In this document: piece after piece, positions 28,005-39,881 of the stretch
How positions within the stretch are numbered: the stretch's first letter is position 1
Layout: every line of letters begins with the position of its first letter
NCBI RefSeq assembly: GCF_003073475.1
Contig: NZ_CP029033.1
Location: 1,364,001-1,428,000 of the forward strand
Direction: 5' to 3'
Origin: Actinobaculum sp. 313
Lineage (GTDB): Bacteria > Actinomycetota > Actinomycetes > Actinomycetales > Actinomycetaceae
DNA: 64,000 bases
Program-made: the position numbers and the translations under genes
Notes under the pieces: model-generated
What the model was told of the DNA's origin: nothing
The model's input: only the letters and a program-made list of their open reading frames with translations
The model's database searches: none

Positions 28005-28979
28005 ATGCGGCATCTGCTCTCCACACGCGATCTTTCGCGCGACGACGTACTCCTGCTCCTCGACACCGCGGAGGCGATGGCGGCGACTCAGGCGCGGACT
28101 ATCAAGAAACTACCGGTGCTACGGGGACGGACGGTCGCCACACTCTTCTTCGAGGACTCAACGCGTACCCGGCTCTCCTTTGAGACAGCCGCGAAACGCC
28201 TCTCAATGGATGTCATCTCCTTCTCGGCACGCGGATCGTCGCTCTCCAAGGGCGAATCGCTGAAGGATACCGCTCAGACCATCGTGGCCATGGGTGCGGA
28301 GGCGCTTATTGTGAGGCACTCGGCCTCCGGTGCCCCGCAACGTCTTGCCGATACCGACTGGGTGGATGTACCGATTCTCAACGCGGGAGACGGAACACAC
28401 CAGCATCCCACACAGGCGCTTCTCGATGCTTTTACCTTGCGCCGCCATCTGCATCGGCACGATGATCTGCCCGCACCGGACGGCTCGGGACTCGACGGCG
28501 CGCATGTGGCAATCGTCGGGGATATTCTGCATTCTCGAGTGGCCCGCTCCAACGTCGAGCTCATGACCACCCTCGGTGCCCGGGTCACGCTCGTCGCTCC
28601 ACCCACCCTGCTACCCGTCGGCATGGACGACTGGACCTGCGATGTGGTACTGAGCCTGGATGAGGCTATCACCGCACATCCCGACGCCGTCATGATGCTG
28701 CGCGTGCAGCGTGAACGGATGAGTCACGCCGGTGGGGGATTCTTTCCCTCGCCTTTCGAATATCACCGAACTTTTGGCCTGAACTCGCAGCGGCTGGCAG
28801 CATTGGGCCCTGACGCCGTCGTCATGCACCCGGGGCCCATGAACCGAGGGCTGGAAATTACGGCAGAAGCTGCGGATTCCGCCCGGTCGGTTGTCACCGA
28901 GCAGGTGGCCAACGGAATCTCCGTGCGCATGGCCGCCCTCTACCTTCTTCTGGCGCACGGTGAGGAGATTGCAGCATGA
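28005..28979 (+). CDS. pyrB: aspartate carbamoyltransferase catalytic chain
   Basis: PyrB condenses carbamoyl phosphate and aspartate to carbamoyl-aspartate, the first committed step of UMP synthesis. The carbamoyl-phosphate site [12 protein letters not shown] and the phrases [14 protein letters not shown] and [11 protein letters not shown] are intact in 324 residues. ATG 28005 begins [11 protein letters not shown] and follows GAGGAGAAC one base after the pyrR stop. A longer open frame reaching back to 27588 overlaps pyrR and is not real. Its stop overlaps the pyrC start (ATGA). No pyrI is present, as usual in actinobacteria. Confidence 0.96.
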   Translation: MRHLLSTRDLSRDDVLLLLDTAEAMAATQARTIKKLPVLRGRTVATLFFEDSTRTRLSFETAAKRLSMDVISFSARGSSLSKGESLKDTAQTIVAMGAEALIVRHSASGAPQRLADTDWVDVPILNAGDGTHQHPTQALLDAFTLRRHLHRHDDLPAPDGSGLDGAHVAIVGDILHSRVARSNVELMTTLGARVTLVAPPTLLPVGMDDWTCDVVLSLDEAITAHPDAVMMLRVQRERMSHAGGGFFPSPFEYHRTFGLNSQRLAALGPDAVVMHPGPMNRGLEITAEAADSARSVVTEQVANGISVRMAALYLLLAHGEEIAA

Positions 28980-30301
28980 GCCGGTACTTGATCCGAGGCG
29001 CCCGCCTCCTGGGCAAGGAAGTCGTTGACATTCTCACGGGTGACGACACGATTGAAGCCGTCGGTGCCGACCTCCCGGTACCAGCAGATGCGATTATTGT
29101 CCATGCCGCTGGTCTCATCGCGCTACCCGGTCTGGTGGACCCGCATACGCATTTGCGTGAGCCCGGCCGCGAAGACTCCGAAACCGTACTCACCGGTTCA
29201 CAGGCGGCCGCCGCCGGCGGCTACACCTGCGTCAACGCAATGGCTAATACGATGCCGGTGCAGGACACCGCCGGTGTCGTCGAACAGGTTCTACGTTTAG
29301 GGCGCGAGGCGGGCTACGTTGACGTGCGACCCGTCGGTGCAGTGTCCGCCGGGCTAGCCGGTGAGCATCTCGCCGAACTCGGTGCCATGGCCGAGTCTGC
29401 GGCAGCCGTACGCTATTTCTCCGACGACGGCGCCTGTGTAGCAGATCCGGTTCTGATGCGTCGTGCCCTCGAGTACGCCAAGTCTTTCGGCGGTGTTATT
29501 GCACAGCACGCCCAAGATCCGCGCCTGACCGAAGGCGCGCAAATGCATGAGGGAGAGATCTCCGCCCAACTCGGTCTGGCCGGTTGGCCCGCCGTCGCTG
29601 AGGAATCCATCGTGGCGCGTGATTGCCTCCTCGCACAGCATGTGGGTAGCCGCGTACACATTCTCCACCTGTCTACCAAAGGATCGGTTGATCTCGTCCG
29701 CTGGGCCAAATCGGAGGGTATGCCTGTGACGGCCGAGGCCACCCCGCATCATCTGGCCCTTGACCACCGCGAAGCGTGCTCCTACGACCCTCGCTTCAAG
29801 GTGAATCCGCCGCTGCGCACGCCGGCCGATATCGAGGCACTACGACGCGGCATTGTCGATGGAACAATCGATGTGATCGGTACGGACCATGCCCCGCATC
29901 CCGCCGAGGATAAGGATTGCGAATGGAGCGCCGGCGCGCACGGCATGATCGGATTGGAGACCGCTCTGTCCGTCGTCCAGCAGACCCTCGTAGACACTGG
30001 GCTGATCACGTGGTCGGATGTCGCGCGTCTCATGAGCTACACTCCGGCGCAACTGTGCCAGAATCCGGCGCAGGGCAGGCCGATTGCCGTCGGCGAGCCA
30101 GCTAACCTCTGCCTGCACGATCCTCGCGCCACTCGCATGATTCGCGCCAATGCGCAGCATTCAAAATCGGCGAACACTCCTTGGGAAGGCCGTGAGCTGC
30201 CCGGGCGGATCATGTATACCTTCTATCGGGGCGTCCCAACCGTCTGGGACGGTCAACTACGTGGCCGCGAGGAAATCGCAGCAGAAAGGGAGGCGTGGTG
30301 A
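28976..30301 (+). CDS. pyrC: dihydroorotase
   Basis: This zinc amidohydrolase cyclises carbamoyl-aspartate to dihydroorotate. It is the class I type: 441 residues, with the metal motif [10 protein letters not shown], the Asp in IGTDHAPHP and His residues in AQHAQDP and ILHLST. It starts within the pyrB stop, and its own stop overlaps the GTG of carA, so translation is coupled along the operon. The next pathway enzyme, dihydroorotate dehydrogenase (pyrD), is not in this window. Confidence 0.95.
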   Translation: MSRYLIRGARLLGKEVVDILTGDDTIEAVGADLPVPADAIIVHAAGLIALPGLVDPHTHLREPGREDSETVLTGSQAAAAGGYTCVNAMANTMPVQDTAGVVEQVLRLGREAGYVDVRPVGAVSAGLAGEHLAELGAMAESAAAVRYFSDDGACVADPVLMRRALEYAKSFGGVIAQHAQDPRLTEGAQMHEGEISAQLGLAGWPAVAEESIVARDCLLAQHVGSRVHILHLSTKGSVDLVRWAKSEGMPVTAEATPHHLALDHREACSYDPRFKVNPPLRTPADIEALRRGIVDGTIDVIGTDHAPHPAEDKDCEWSAGAHGMIGLETALSVVQQTLVDTGLITWSDVARLMSYTPAQLCQNPAQGRPIAVGEPANLCLHDPRATRMIRANAQHSKSANTPWEGRELPGRIMYTFYRGVPTVWDGQLRGREEIAAEREAW

Positions 30302-31523
30302 CCACGCAACGCGAGTCGGCCGTCATCGTCCTGGAGGACGGAAGTACATACATCGGTCACGCCTACGCTGCACGCGGACGGACACTGGGAGAGATTGTGT
30401 TCTCTACCGGCATGACCGGGTACCAGGAGACATTCACCGACCCTTCCTATCACCGCCAGATCATCGTCATGACGGCGCCGCATATTGGCAACACCGGCAT
30501 TAACGCCGAGGATCCGGAATCCGCACGTTTCTGGGCCGCCGGAGTCGTATTGCGCGATCCAGCCCGGCGCGCCTCGAATTGGCGTTCCACCGGCGAGTTG
30601 GAGGATGCGCTTGCTGCTGCCGGCGTGGTAGGCATCGCCGACGTCGACACGCGCGCCATTACACGCCATCTACGTGAAAAAGGTGTGATGCGCGCCGGGA
30701 TCTTCTCCGGGGCGGCATTGCCGGATGGGGCTGTTGAAAGGAAAGAGGCAGCCCTCGAGGTGCTGACCGGTATTGTTCGGCAAAGTCCCGAAATGACCGG
30801 TGCGGACTTGGCCAGCGAAGTCACCACCCCCGACGCCTATGTTGTGGAACCGGAGGGGAGGAGCGGGCAACCGTTGTTGCCGTCGATATGGGGATAAAGG
30901 CCCGTACCCCCGCACAACTCGCCGCGCGCGGTGCGCGTGTCATCGTCGTTCCCATGACGGTGAGCCTCGCGCAGATCGAGGCGTACAGGCCCGACGGCGT
31001 GTTCTTCTCCAACGGTCCCGGGGATCCGCAGGCTGCCGACCAACAGGTCGAATTGCTCCGCGAGGTGCTCGACGCTGGTTACCCCTTCTTCGGCATCTGC
31101 TTCGGAAACCAGTTGCTAGGGCGGGCACTCGGCTACGGCACCTACAAACTCGAGTACGGGCACCGCGGAGTCAATCAGCCGGTCTTGGACCGTTCTACCG
31201 GCCGGGTGGAAATCACGGCACACAACCACGGGTTCGCCGTCGATGCACCGGTGGAAGACCCCTCGCTCTCGCCCTTCGCCGGAGGCAAGTACGGGCGGGT
31301 CGAAGTCTCGCATGTCGGCCTGAATGACCAGGTGGTTGAAGGCCTACGCTGCCTTGATATTCCCGCGTTCTCGGTGCAGTACCATCCAGAAGCCGCCGCC
31401 GGACCGCATGACGCGTCCTACCTGTTCGACGCCTTTCTCGACCTGATGGTCGCACAACGCGGCAAGACGGAAGATCCCGGAGAAGACGAAACGAAGGCAA
31501 CGCAAGACAAGGAGAACAACTGA
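30298..31523 (+). CDS. carA: carbamoyl-phosphate synthase small subunit (one-base frameshift)
   Basis: CarA releases ammonia from glutamine for CarB. The N-terminal piece (30298-30897) begins with [19 protein letters not shown] and includes [14 protein letters not shown]. The C-terminal piece, in the next frame, is the class I glutaminase with [12 protein letters not shown] (nucleophile Cys), HNHGFAV and QYHPEA (His-Glu). Restoring one G in GGGG at 30855-30858 joins them into 408 residues. GTG 30298 overlaps the pyrC stop; GTG 30295 is also possible. A short charged tail follows the glutaminase. As read, the glutaminase is cut off, which would abolish use of glutamine, so an error is likelier. 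Confidence 0.92.
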
Positions 31524-34500
31524 TGCCGCGGCGCCTTGATATCACCTCCGTTCTCGTGATCGGCTCCGGTCCGATTGTGATCGGTCAAGCCTGCGAGTTC
31601 GACTACTCCGGTACACAGGCCTGCCGGGTGTTGAAGGAGGAGGGGTTGCGCGTCATCCTCGTCAACTCCAATCCGGCCACGATTATGACCGATCCGGAGA
31701 TGGCGGATGCCACCTATATCGAGCCGATCACCCCGGAGATCGTGGAGAAGGTGATCGCCAAGGAACGGCCAGATGCGTTGCTGCCGACCCTGGGCGGCCA
31801 GACGGCTCTGAACACCGCGATGGATTTGGTGCAGCGAGGAGTACTGGACCGCTACGGAGTGGAACTCATCGGCGCGCATGCCGATGCAATCACCAAGGGT
31901 GAAGACCGCGATAAATTCAAGGCGGTTGTCGAACGTTGCGGAGCACAGTCCGCCCGCTCGGTGATCTGTCATTCGCTGGATGAATGCCATGACGCGGCAT
32001 CCGAACTGGGCTACCCGCTTGTTGTGCGTCCCTCCTTCACGATGGGCGGCTTGGGTTCCGGTCTCGCATACGATCAGCAGGACCTCGACCGAATAGCCGG
32101 CCAAGGGCTCCATTACTCCGCGACCACAGAAGTACTGCTGGAGGAGTCGATTATCGGCTGGAAGGAGTACGAGCTGGAGATCATGCGCGACCAGGCGGAC
32201 AACGTCGTCGTCGTGTGCTCCATTGAGAATGTTGATCCGGTGGGTGTGCATACGGGGGACTCGGTCACCGTAGCTCCGGCGCTGACACTTACGGATCGCG
32301 AATACCAGCGCCTGCGTGACATTGGTATCGCAATCATCCGCGAAGTCGGCGTCGACACCGGTGGGTGCAACATCCAGTTCGCCGTCGAACCGGAGACCGG
32401 CCGGGTGATTGTTATCGAAATGAACCCCCGCGTATCGCGTTCTTCCGCCCTTGCTTCAAAGGCAACAGGGTTCCCCATCGCAAAGATCGCCGCTCGGCTG
32501 GCAATCGGATACACGCTGGATGAGATTCCCAACGACATTACCGAGTCCACGCCGGCGTCCTTTGAACCGACCCTCGATTACGTCGTGGTGAAAGTGCCGC
32601 GTTTCGCCTTCGAGAAGTTCCCCGATGCCGACCCCACGCTGACAACCACCATGAAGTCGGTGGGCGAAGCGATGGCCCTTGGGCGGAACTTCACCGAAGC
32701 CCTACAAAAGGCCATGCGCTCCATCGATAAGAAGGGCACTGTCTTCCATTGGGATGGCACTCCTGCCACTGGCGAAGTTCTCGCGCGGCTTATTCGCGAC
32801 TGTGCTACACCGACCGAGGACCGGTTGATCCAGGTCCAACAGGCACTACGCGCCGGTGCGAGCATTGACGAGCTATATGCGGCAACCGGTATCGACCCCT
32901 GGTTCTTGGACCAGATCAGCCTCATTAACGAGGTGGCAGAGCTTGTAGCCGTTGAGGAGTCCCTCCGTCCTGCCACGCTGCGAGAGGCGAAGAGGCATGG
33001 TTTCTCTGATGCGCAAATCGGCAGGATTCGCGGCATTTCCGAGGAGGCGGCGCGGCAGATTCGCTGGGCGTACGGCCTCCACCCGGTGTATAAGACGGTG
33101 GACACCTGCGCGGCTGAATTCGCTGCGCGTACGCCGTACCATTACTCCAGCTACGACGAGGAGACGGAGGTCAGCCCGCGGCAGCGCCCGGCAATCATCA
33201 TTCTCGGTTCCGGGCCCAATCGTATTGGCCAGGGCATTGAGTTTGACTACTCCTGCGTCCACGCCACGCAGACGTTGGCTTCCGAGTACGAGACCATCAT
33301 GGTCAACTGCAATCCGGAGACGGTTTCAACAGATTACGATATCTCCAACCGCTTGTATTTCGAACCGCTGACGCTGGAAGATGTCCTAGAAGTCTATAAG
33401 GCCGAATGCGCGGCAGGTCCGGTGTACGGCATGATCGTTCAATTGGGCGGCCAGACGCCTCTCTCGCTCGCTGCCGCACTGGAGGCCGCCGGAGTCCCGA
33501 TTATCGGTACTTCGCCCGGTGCCATTGACGCGGCGGAGGATCGTGCGCTTTTCGGCGGTGTGCTCGCCCAGGCAGGTCTGCGCGCGCCTGACTACGGCAC
33601 GGCCACGAACGACGATCAGACGCTGGAGATTGCGAAGCGTATCGGCTATCCGGTTCTTGTGCGGCCGTCGTACGTGCTTGGCGGACGTGGCATGGAAGTC
33701 GTCTACTCGGAAGAACAGCTGCGAAACTACCTGGACCGGCACGAAACTGCGCGAACTGACGCCTCACGTGTCAACGCACCGCTGCTTGTGGACCGCTTCC
33801 TCGACGCCGCCACCGAAATCGATGTAGATGCGCTATTTGACGGTGAGGAGCTATTCCTCGGCGGGGTCATGGAGCATATCGAGGAATGTGGTATCCACTC
33901 CGGCGATTCCGCCTGTGTGCTACCTGCAGTCACACTCTCGCAACACATTATCGACCGTATCCGTAAGGCATCCGAAGCTATTGCACGCGGCGTGGGCGTG
34001 CGCGGGCTGTTGAATATTCAGTTTGGGTTGATGAATGACATCCTCTATGTCATTGAGGCCAATCCACGCGCCTCCCGCACCGTTCCCTTTGTTTCAAAGG
34101 CCACAGGTGTACCTCTGGCACGTGCGGCGGCGTGGGTGATGGCGGGGAGATCGATCACTGAGCTCCGGCGGCTCGGATTGCTGCCGGAACACGATGCCAG
34201 TGTCATGGACGTTGATTCCAGTGTGGCTGTAAAAGAGGTGGTTCTTCCCTTCAAGCGTTTTACTACCCGCGATGGCCGCGTCGTCGATACGGTTCTCGGC
34301 CCGGAAATGCGTTCTACCGGCGAGGTGATGGGGTACGCCGATACCTTCCCAACTGCCTTTGCGAAGTCGCAGGAGGGAGCCTACGGCGGCCTACCGGATT
34401 CGGGTACGGTGTTCATCTCCGTCGCTGACCATGACAAGGGCTCCATCATCTTCCCCGTACTGCAAATGGTAGACCTCGGTTTCCAGGTTGTGGCCACCAC

Positions 34501-34831
34501 CGGAACCGCCGCCGTGCTACGCCGCTACGGCGTGCCGGCCGCCGTGGTGCGAAAACAGTCAGAGGGGCGCGGCCCCGATGGTAGTCCGACAATCGTCGAT
34601 CTCATCACCTCCGGTGACATCGATATGGTGGTCAACACCCCGAACACGCCTGGGGCGCGGCGTGATGGGTATTCCATCCGCGCTGCCACGACGGCGGCGG
34701 ATAAGCCGATTATCACGACGGTGCAGGAGTTTGCCGCGGCAGTGCAGGGAATTGCCGCCCGCCGGAAGAGGAGTTTCGCCGTGAAATCCCTGCAGAACTA
34801 CGATCAGGAACGCGAGGAGCGCCTGGTATGA
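31523..34831 (+). CDS. carB: carbamoyl-phosphate synthase large subunit
   Basis: CarB makes carbamoyl phosphate from bicarbonate, ammonia and two ATP, feeding both pyrimidine and arginine synthesis. The 1102-residue protein has the two homologous ATP-grasp halves, each opening with a similar Rossmann-like phrase ([20 protein letters not shown] and [19 protein letters not shown]), an oligomerisation region between them and a C-terminal MGS-like allosteric domain ([15 protein letters not shown]). It is full length and unbroken. The ATG overlaps the carA stop, and the stop overlaps the pyrF start. Confidence 0.97.
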   Translation: MPRRLDITSVLVIGSGPIVIGQACEFDYSGTQACRVLKEEGLRVILVNSNPATIMTDPEMADATYIEPITPEIVEKVIAKERPDALLPTLGGQTALNTAMDLVQRGVLDRYGVELIGAHADAITKGEDRDKFKAVVERCGAQSARSVICHSLDECHDAASELGYPLVVRPSFTMGGLGSGLAYDQQDLDRIAGQGLHYSATTEVLLEESIIGWKEYELEIMRDQADNVVVVCSIENVDPVGVHTGDSVTVAPALTLTDREYQRLRDIGIAIIREVGVDTGGCNIQFAVEPETGRVIVIEMNPRVSRSSALASKATGFPIAKIAARLAIGYTLDEIPNDITESTPASFEPTLDYVVVKVPRFAFEKFPDADPTLTTTMKSVGEAMALGRNFTEALQKAMRSIDKKGTVFHWDGTPATGEVLARLIRDCATPTEDRLIQVQQALRAGASIDELYAATGIDPWFLDQISLINEVAELVAVEESLRPATLREAKRHGFSDAQIGRIRGISEEAARQIRWAYGLHPVYKTVDTCAAEFAARTPYHYSSYDEETEVSPRQRPAIIILGSGPNRIGQGIEFDYSCVHATQTLASEYETIMVNCNPETVSTDYDISNRLYFEPLTLEDVLEVYKAECAAGPVYGMIVQLGGQTPLSLAAALEAAGVPIIGTSPGAIDAAEDRALFGGVLAQAGLRAPDYGTATNDDQTLEIAKRIGYPVLVRPSYVLGGRGMEVVYSEEQLRNYLDRHETARTDASRVNAPLLVDRFLDAATEIDVDALFDGEELFLGGVMEHIEECGIHSGDSACVLPAVTLSQHIIDRIRKASEAIARGVGVRGLLNIQFGLMNDILYVIEANPRASRTVPFVSKATGVPLARAAAWVMAGRSITELRRLGLLPEHDASVMDVDSSVAVKEVVLPFKRFTTRDGRVVDTVLGPEMRSTGEVMGYADTFPTAFAKSQEGAYGGLPDSGTVFISVADHDKGSIIFPVLQMVDLGFQVVATTGTAAVLRRYGVPAAVVRKQSEGRGPDGSPTIVDLITSGDIDMVVNTPNTPGARRDGYSIRAATTAADKPIITTVQEFAAAVQGIAARRKRSFAVKSLQNYDQEREERLV

Positions 34832-35688
34832 CGGCTGATCACCGTGCGGAAATGGCGGACTTCGGCGTGCGCCTCGGTCAACGTATGCGCGAACGAGGTC
34901 CGCTGTGCGTGGGCATCGATCCGCACGCCAGTCTCTTGGAACGATGGGATTTGCCTGACACTCCGGTCGGCCTGCGCGAATTCTCTTTACGCACCATCGA
35001 TGCGCTCGGTGATTACGTTGCCGCGTTTAAGCCGCAGTCGGCGTTCTACGAACGACACGGGGCACAGGGAGTTGCGGTTCTGGAGGAGGTACTACAGGCT
35101 GCGCGGGCCGTCGGCGTACCGACGATTCTCGACGTTAAACGCGGCGATATCGGTTCCACCATGGACGCCTACGCGGACGCCTACCTCGAAGGGTCATTAC
35201 GTGCCGATGCCCTCACTGTGTCTCCCTATTTGGGACCGGCTTCATTGAAGAAGACGGCGTATCGAGCCGCATCACGCGGGAGGGGACTCTTTGTACTCGC
35301 GCTGACTTCAAATCCCGAAGGAGCCATCGTTCAGCACGCCGGCGATGGTCGCGAATCGGTGGCGAGAACCGTCGTCGACATGGTGGCTCGGTGGGATCGG
35401 GAGCTGTGTCCGGCCGGAATCGGACCGGTCGGAATCGTCATTGGCGCAACCATCGCCGACGCGGCGCGTCAGCTCCGTATCGAGCTCGCCGACTTTCCCG
35501 GCTTGATTCTCGCTCCCGGTGTCGGCGCGCAGGGCGCCGGTGGGAGCGAACTACGTGCGGTCTTCGGCGCATCCAATCCACGTGTTCTGGCATCGGCATC
35601 ACGCTCGGTGCTCGCAGGAGGACCGGATGCCAACGGGCTACGAGAAGCGTTCATGGATGTGTTAACGGATATCGAGGTTGTGGACTGA
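34828..35688 (+). CDS. pyrF: orotidine 5'-phosphate decarboxylase (type 2)
   Basis: PyrF decarboxylates OMP to UMP, the end of the pathway. The 286-residue protein is the longer, type 2 subfamily found in actinobacteria: [15 protein letters not shown] at the start, [14 protein letters not shown], and the catalytic Asp-Lys tetrad motif [23 protein letters not shown] marks the phosphate-binding part. It overlaps the carB stop by four bases and closes the operon, followed by a hairpin at 35717-35738. Confidence 0.95.
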   Translation: MTADHRAEMADFGVRLGQRMRERGPLCVGIDPHASLLERWDLPDTPVGLREFSLRTIDALGDYVAAFKPQSAFYERHGAQGVAVLEEVLQAARAVGVPTILDVKRGDIGSTMDAYADAYLEGSLRADALTVSPYLGPASLKKTAYRAASRGRGLFVLALTSNPEGAIVQHAGDGRESVARTVVDMVARWDRELCPAGIGPVGIVIGATIADAARQLRIELADFPGLILAPGVGAQGAGGSELRAVFGASNPRVLASASRSVLAGGPDANGLREAFMDVLTDIEVVD

Positions 35689-35716
35689 CCGCGAGGTACA
35701 GACACATTCTCTTCGG

Positions 35717-35742
35717 CTGGTTACGTTATCGTAACCAGTTCT
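35717..35742 (+). terminator. terminator of the pyr operon
   Basis: CTGGTTAC (35717-35724) and GTAACCAG (35731-35738) form an 8-bp stem with a 6-base loop, followed by TTCTTT. The sequence from here to mihF is unusually AT-rich for the window. Confidence 0.65.
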
Positions 35743-35903
35743 TTGCAACTATGTTCACAATTGGATGCACATTATTTCTGACGTATCTTTCAGGTTTTTT
35801 CGCGCTCACCAAGTCGCACCGCGATGACCTGCGAAGATATTCGCGACGGCGTTGGCTTTTTTCCTAACGCGCAGAAACACGCGAAAACGCGCAAAAAGTG
35901 GGT

Positions 35904-35909
35904 TATAAA
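35904..35909 (+). promoter_or_regulatory. possible -10 element of mihF
   Basis: TATAAA lies 48 bases before the mihF ATG. The -35 position, 17 bases further upstream, reads GCGAAA and is weak. Confidence 0.35.
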
Positions 35910-35957
35910 GGCCTTACCGCAGGTGCTTCTGCGGGGTAGGACATCAAGGAGACCGAG

Positions 35958-36269
35958 ATGGCACTTCCCAAGCTTACTGATGAGCAGCGCGCAGCTGCTC
36001 TCGAACAGGCGACTGCCGCACGCCAGCGCCGCGCCGAGGTTAAGCGTAATGTTAAAGCGGGTAAGATGACGATTCCGGAAGTTATAGAACTCTCCGCCTC
36101 GGAGCCTGTGTTAGGCAAGATTCGGGTTTCGGCCCTTATCGCTTCTTTGCCGGGTGTTGGTACCGCGAAGGCGAAACAGGTCATGGACGAACTGAGCATT
36201 TCTGAGTCCCGGCGCATCGCTGGACTCGGACGTCATCAACGGGAGGCTCTTATCAAGCGGTTCAGTTGA
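35958..36269 (+). CDS. mihF: integration host factor, actinobacterial type (mIHF)
   Basis: mIHF is a small nucleoid-associated protein, unrelated in fold to E. coli IHF, that bends DNA and affects many promoters. The 103-residue protein has a basic N-terminal helix (LTDEQRAAALEQATAARQRR) and a C-terminal helix-two-turn-helix with the conserved VSALIASLPGVGTAKAKQVM, then RRIAGLGRHQREAL. ATG 35958 follows AAGGAGACC. Its place between the pyr operon and gmk is the standard actinobacterial arrangement (pyrF-mihF-gmk-rpoZ-coaBC-metK-priA-fmt). Confidence 0.96.
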   Translation: MALPKLTDEQRAAALEQATAARQRRAEVKRNVKAGKMTIPEVIELSASEPVLGKIRVSALIASLPGVGTAKAKQVMDELSISESRRIAGLGRHQREALIKRFS

Positions 36270-36321
36270 CCGAACCATGCATGAATTCCGCGGCGTCCCG
36301 CGATCATGGCACTATTGAGGC

Positions 36322-36905
36322 ATGGGTGCTTCAGATGGCGGCGCTTCGACCGCGGTGATTCCGTATGTGGTGGCGGGCCCTTCCGGGGTGGGCAAGGGCA
36401 CGGTTATTCGCGATCTCCTTGCGAGGGCGCCGCAGTGTTGGCTTTCGGTCTCCGCGACAACTAGACAGCCTCGGCCCGGAGAACGGGAAGGCATTGACTA
36501 TCACTTCGTTTCCGACGCGGAGTTCGACCGTCTCATCGACTCCGGCGAAATGCTGGAATGGGCTATCGTCCACGGCCGGAATCGTTACGGCACGCCGCGG
36601 CAGCCTGTGGTTGACATGCTCGCGCGGGCCGGATCCCTATTCTAGAAGTTGACCTGGATGGAGCACGGCAGATCCGGCGTTCGTGGCCAGATGTCGAACA
36701 GATCTTTATCGACGCCCCGTCGTGGGAAGAACTGGTCCGCCGCCTCAAGGGTCGTGGTACCGAAGATGCGTCGGAGCAAGAGCGCCGCCTGGAGACCGCA
36801 CGTGTTGAACGTGCGGCTCGCGACGAATTCGATCACATCGTCATCAACGATTCCGTGTCGGGTGCCACGGACCAGCTACTTCGCATCATGGGGCTGGGGC
36901 AGTAG
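36322..36905 (+). CDS. gmk: guanylate kinase (one-base frameshift)
   Basis: Gmk phosphorylates GMP to GDP and is essential. The first frame (36322-36645) contains the P-loop [10 protein letters not shown], the GMP-binding part [13 protein letters not shown] and [10 protein letters not shown]. The second frame gives [29 protein letters not shown] and the end [12 protein letters not shown]. Restoring one C in CCC at 36635-36637 joins them into 194 residues, the normal length. As read, the protein stops at residue 107 and would be dead. ATG 36322 has CACTAT six bases upstream and no ribosome binding site, so the transcript may be leaderless. Confidence 0.93.
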
Positions 36906-36937
36906 AATCTATAGCTGCATACGAGGAGAGGAATAAC

Positions 36938-37207
36938 ATGTTCGGTACCGTTCCCGAGCCCGAGGGCATCACGAACCCGCCCATTGACGAGTTGCTTGAA
37001 AAGGTCGACTCGAAGTATGCGCTGGCTGTGTATGCCGCGCAGCGGGCGCGTCAAATCAATTCCTACCGCCAGGAGATGACACGCGGGGATGGCAACATCA
37101 GTCATTTCGGACCACTCGTTGAAGCAGGCCCGGAGGATAAACCACTGTCGGTCGCTCTGCGAGAGATTGTCGCCGAGAAGATCGAGTGGGGAACTGAGTC
37201 CGAGTGA
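36938..37207 (+). CDS. rpoZ: RNA polymerase omega subunit
   Basis: Omega helps beta-prime fold and join the core enzyme. The 89-residue protein has [20 protein letters not shown], then [13 protein letters not shown], and the conserved [15 protein letters not shown] near its end. This is the normal actinobacterial size. ATG 36938 follows GAGGAGAGG. Its stop overlaps a GTG (37204) that is the probable start of coaBC, so the two would be coupled. Confidence 0.95.
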   Translation: MFGTVPEPEGITNPPIDELLEKVDSKYALAVYAAQRARQINSYRQEMTRGDGNISHFGPLVEAGPEDKPLSVALREIVAEKIEWGTESE

Positions 37208-38447
37208 GCGAATCTCGGGCCGCCCGGGGGACGGCCCGCATCATGTGGTCGTCGGCGTTACGGCGGGTATTGCTGCCTATAAGAGTTGTACGCTGGTCAG
37301 GCTGCTGAAGAAGGCGGGTCTCGACGTCACGGTAGTTCCGACCCCGGCCTCGCTCGATATGGTCGGTCGAACTACATGGGAGGCAGTCAGCGGCAGGGAC
37401 GTTCACACCTTGGTCACTGAGAACGCGGCGGGCGTGGAGCATGTCGGTCTCGCCCGGAGTGCAGATCTGGTGGTCGTGGCGCCCGCAACCGCGAATACAA
37501 TCGCCAAGGTCCGCGCCGGAGTGGCGGATAACCTCTTAACGGCGACCTTACTGACGGCGACGTGCCCGATTCTGCTCGTGCCAGCCATGCATAGCGAAAT
37601 GTGGCTGAATCCCGCTACACAAGACAATGTGGCAACATTGCGCCACCGCGGTATTGAAGTCGTCGCGCCCGCCGTCGGACAGCTGACCGGTCCCGACTCC
37701 GGACCCGGGCGTATGCCGGAGCCGGAGGAGATCGCGCAGCTCGTCCAGGCACGACTCGCCGGTGCTCCACGCGACCTCACCGGCCTGAAGATAGCAATTA
37801 GCGCCGGCGGAACGCATGAAGCCATTGATCCGGTTCGCTTCATCGGCAATCGGTCCACCGGTATCTTCGGCGCGGAGATAGCAGCTGCGGCGACCCAGCG
37901 AGGTGCCGATGTGACCCTAGTGGCCGCGAATGTCACCTCGGACGTGCTGGCCCGTGTGCCCGGCGCCCGCATCGTTCCTGTTGTATCAGCGGCGCAGCTT
38001 GGAGAGTCGATGCATGCAGCCGCACGTGACGCCGACATCCTCATAATGGCTGCTGCCGTGGCCGATTACAGGCCAGAGCATGCGGCGGAAGCAAAGATCA
38101 AGAAGACTGAAGCGGGGCTTACCCTCACTTTGGTCGAAAACTCCGATATCCTCGCCGAACTCGCCCACCACCGGCACAGGGAACGGCAGACGATTGTTGG
38201 GTTCGCCGCCGAAACAGGGGATGGCGAACACGACGTGCTGCAATACGGACGTGACAAGGCGCGCCGCAAAGGCGCGGATCTCATGGTCATCAACGAGGTC
38301 GGTACTGATCGCGGCTTCGGTCCGGTTAATACCGCGGTGACGATTGTCGACCGGGACGGCAATATCCTCGGTACCGCTTCAGGAACCAAATCGGCGATGG
38401 CTCGCCACTTGCTCGATGCCATCGTCACCTGGCGCGAACGCCCCTAA
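37204..38447 (+). CDS. coaBC: phosphopantothenoylcysteine decarboxylase / phosphopantothenate-cysteine ligase (probable one-base frameshift)
   Basis: CoaBC carries out two steps of coenzyme A synthesis. The flavin-binding CoaC half starts [14 protein letters not shown], with PAMHSEMW as the active-site loop. The CoaB half has [20 protein letters not shown] and the dimer and CTP-site region AAAVADYRP. The best start is GTG 37204, overlapping the rpoZ stop, but it is one frame off. Restoring one G in GGGGG at 37226-37230 links it to the long frame and gives 414 residues. Without correction, the first usable codon would be GTG 37245, which has no ribosome binding site and trims the N-terminus to the first beta strand. 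Confidence 0.88.
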
Positions 38448-38497
38448 GCGTCCACTTCACGGCGCACACCCACGATCACCGCTACAAGGAGAATTAC

Positions 38498-39688
38498 ATG
38501 CCCATGCCTTTCACCTCGGAATCCGTTACCGAAGGACATCCGGACAAGGTGTGCGACAGAATTTCCGACGCCATTCTTGATGCCATGCTGGCAGACGATG
38601 CACAGTCCCGTGTAGCTGTGGAAACGATGGCCACGACCGGACTAATTCACGTGGCAGGAGAAGTCACCACAGAATCCTATGTGGAGATTCCTGCTCTGGT
38701 ACGTGAAACCATCCGGAAGATTGGCTACACATCATCCGACGTGGGCTTTGATGGCAGCTCTTGCGGTGTCACTCTGTCAATCGGCCAGCAGTCACCAGAT
38801 ATCGCCGATGGCGTGGATACGTCGTTGGAGAAGCGTGAGAACGGTGTCGGACTGGATCGCTTTGACGGCCAGGGGGCCGGTGACCAGGGCCTTATGTTCG
38901 GCTACGCCTGCCGTGAAACACGCACCTTGATGCCAGCACCCATACAATTGGCGCATCGACTGGCCGAACGCCTCACCCACGTCCGCAAGGATGGTGTCGT
39001 GCCAGGGTTGCGACCGGACGGCAAGACGCAGGTAACCGTCGAGTACGACGGCGACCAGCCTGTCGCGCTGACCACGGTAGTCATCTCCACTCAGCATGCT
39101 CCGGAGATCGAACACGGATGGCTCGAAGGCACACTGCGCACCCACGTGCTGGAGCCGGTGCTGGAAGACGAGAATCTTCACCTGGACACCTCGGGCCTAC
39201 GCCTCCTGGTCAATCCATCGGGAAGGTTCGTGATCGGCGGGCCGATGGGCGACGCCGGGTTGACCGGTCGAAAGATCATCGTCGATACATACGGCGGTAT
39301 GGCGCGGCACGGCGGCGGCGCCTTCTCCGGGAAAGACCCGTCGAAAGTGGATCGCTCGGCTGCCTATGCTGCTCGGTGGGTGGCGAAGAATGTGGTGGCG
39401 GCGGGGCTCGCTTCACGTTGTGAATTGCAGGTGGCTTACGCGATTGGACGCGCTCGGCCGGTTTCGGTACGCGTCGAGACCTTCGGCACGGAAACGGAAT
39501 CTGTGGATCGGATCGAAAACGCGATCCATAAGGTATTCGATCTGCGTCCGGCCGCCATTATCGAGCAACTCGATCTGAAGCGGCCTATTTACCAAGAGAC
39601 GGCAGCGTACGGTCATTTCGGCCGCGAGCTTCCGGATTTCACCTGGGAGAGGACGGATCGGATAGAGGATCTGCTGCGCGCGTTGTAG
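38498..39688 (+). CDS. metK: S-adenosylmethionine synthetase
   Basis: MetK makes SAM from methionine and ATP. The 396-residue protein carries [16 protein letters not shown] at the start, the phrase [11 protein letters not shown], the glycine-rich [19 protein letters not shown], and ends with a normal C-terminal domain. ATG 38498 follows CAAGGAGAATT. Its substrate, methionine, is imported by the MetNIQ system at 10-12.7 kb. No SAM riboswitch is visible here. A 193-base gap to priA holds nothing obvious. Confidence 0.97.
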   Translation: MPMPFTSESVTEGHPDKVCDRISDAILDAMLADDAQSRVAVETMATTGLIHVAGEVTTESYVEIPALVRETIRKIGYTSSDVGFDGSSCGVTLSIGQQSPDIADGVDTSLEKRENGVGLDRFDGQGAGDQGLMFGYACRETRTLMPAPIQLAHRLAERLTHVRKDGVVPGLRPDGKTQVTVEYDGDQPVALTTVVISTQHAPEIEHGWLEGTLRTHVLEPVLEDENLHLDTSGLRLLVNPSGRFVIGGPMGDAGLTGRKIIVDTYGGMARHGGGAFSGKDPSKVDRSAAYAARWVAKNVVAAGLASRCELQVAYAIGRARPVSVRVETFGTETESVDRIENAIHKVFDLRPAAIIEQLDLKRPIYQETAAYGHFGRELPDFTWERTDRIEDLLRAL

Positions 39689-39881
39689 GCGCACGCCAAA
39701 GCGTCGTCGGATAGGCACACGCCACCCGAACCAACAGGCGGCGTTGCGGCAAGGCACATGCCAGTTCTTCTTCGGAGCAGAAGAACAATTCGCACCGGTC
39801 ACACCAGCGTGCTCAAGGCAGTGCGCGAGTCGGCGCCGTGTAGACCTGAAACGTGACGGAGCCCCGTGGTGAAATAGCACT

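Noticed and set aside
30800-31327. 175-codon plus-strand frame within carA
   Set aside because: It is an Arg-rich shadow of the glutaminase frame; the carA reading explains the DNA fully after one base is restored.
37089-37203. coaBC beginning at ATG 37089
   Set aside because: That extension overlaps rpoZ out of frame and has no likeness to CoaC. The GTG at 37204 coupled to the rpoZ stop is the better start.
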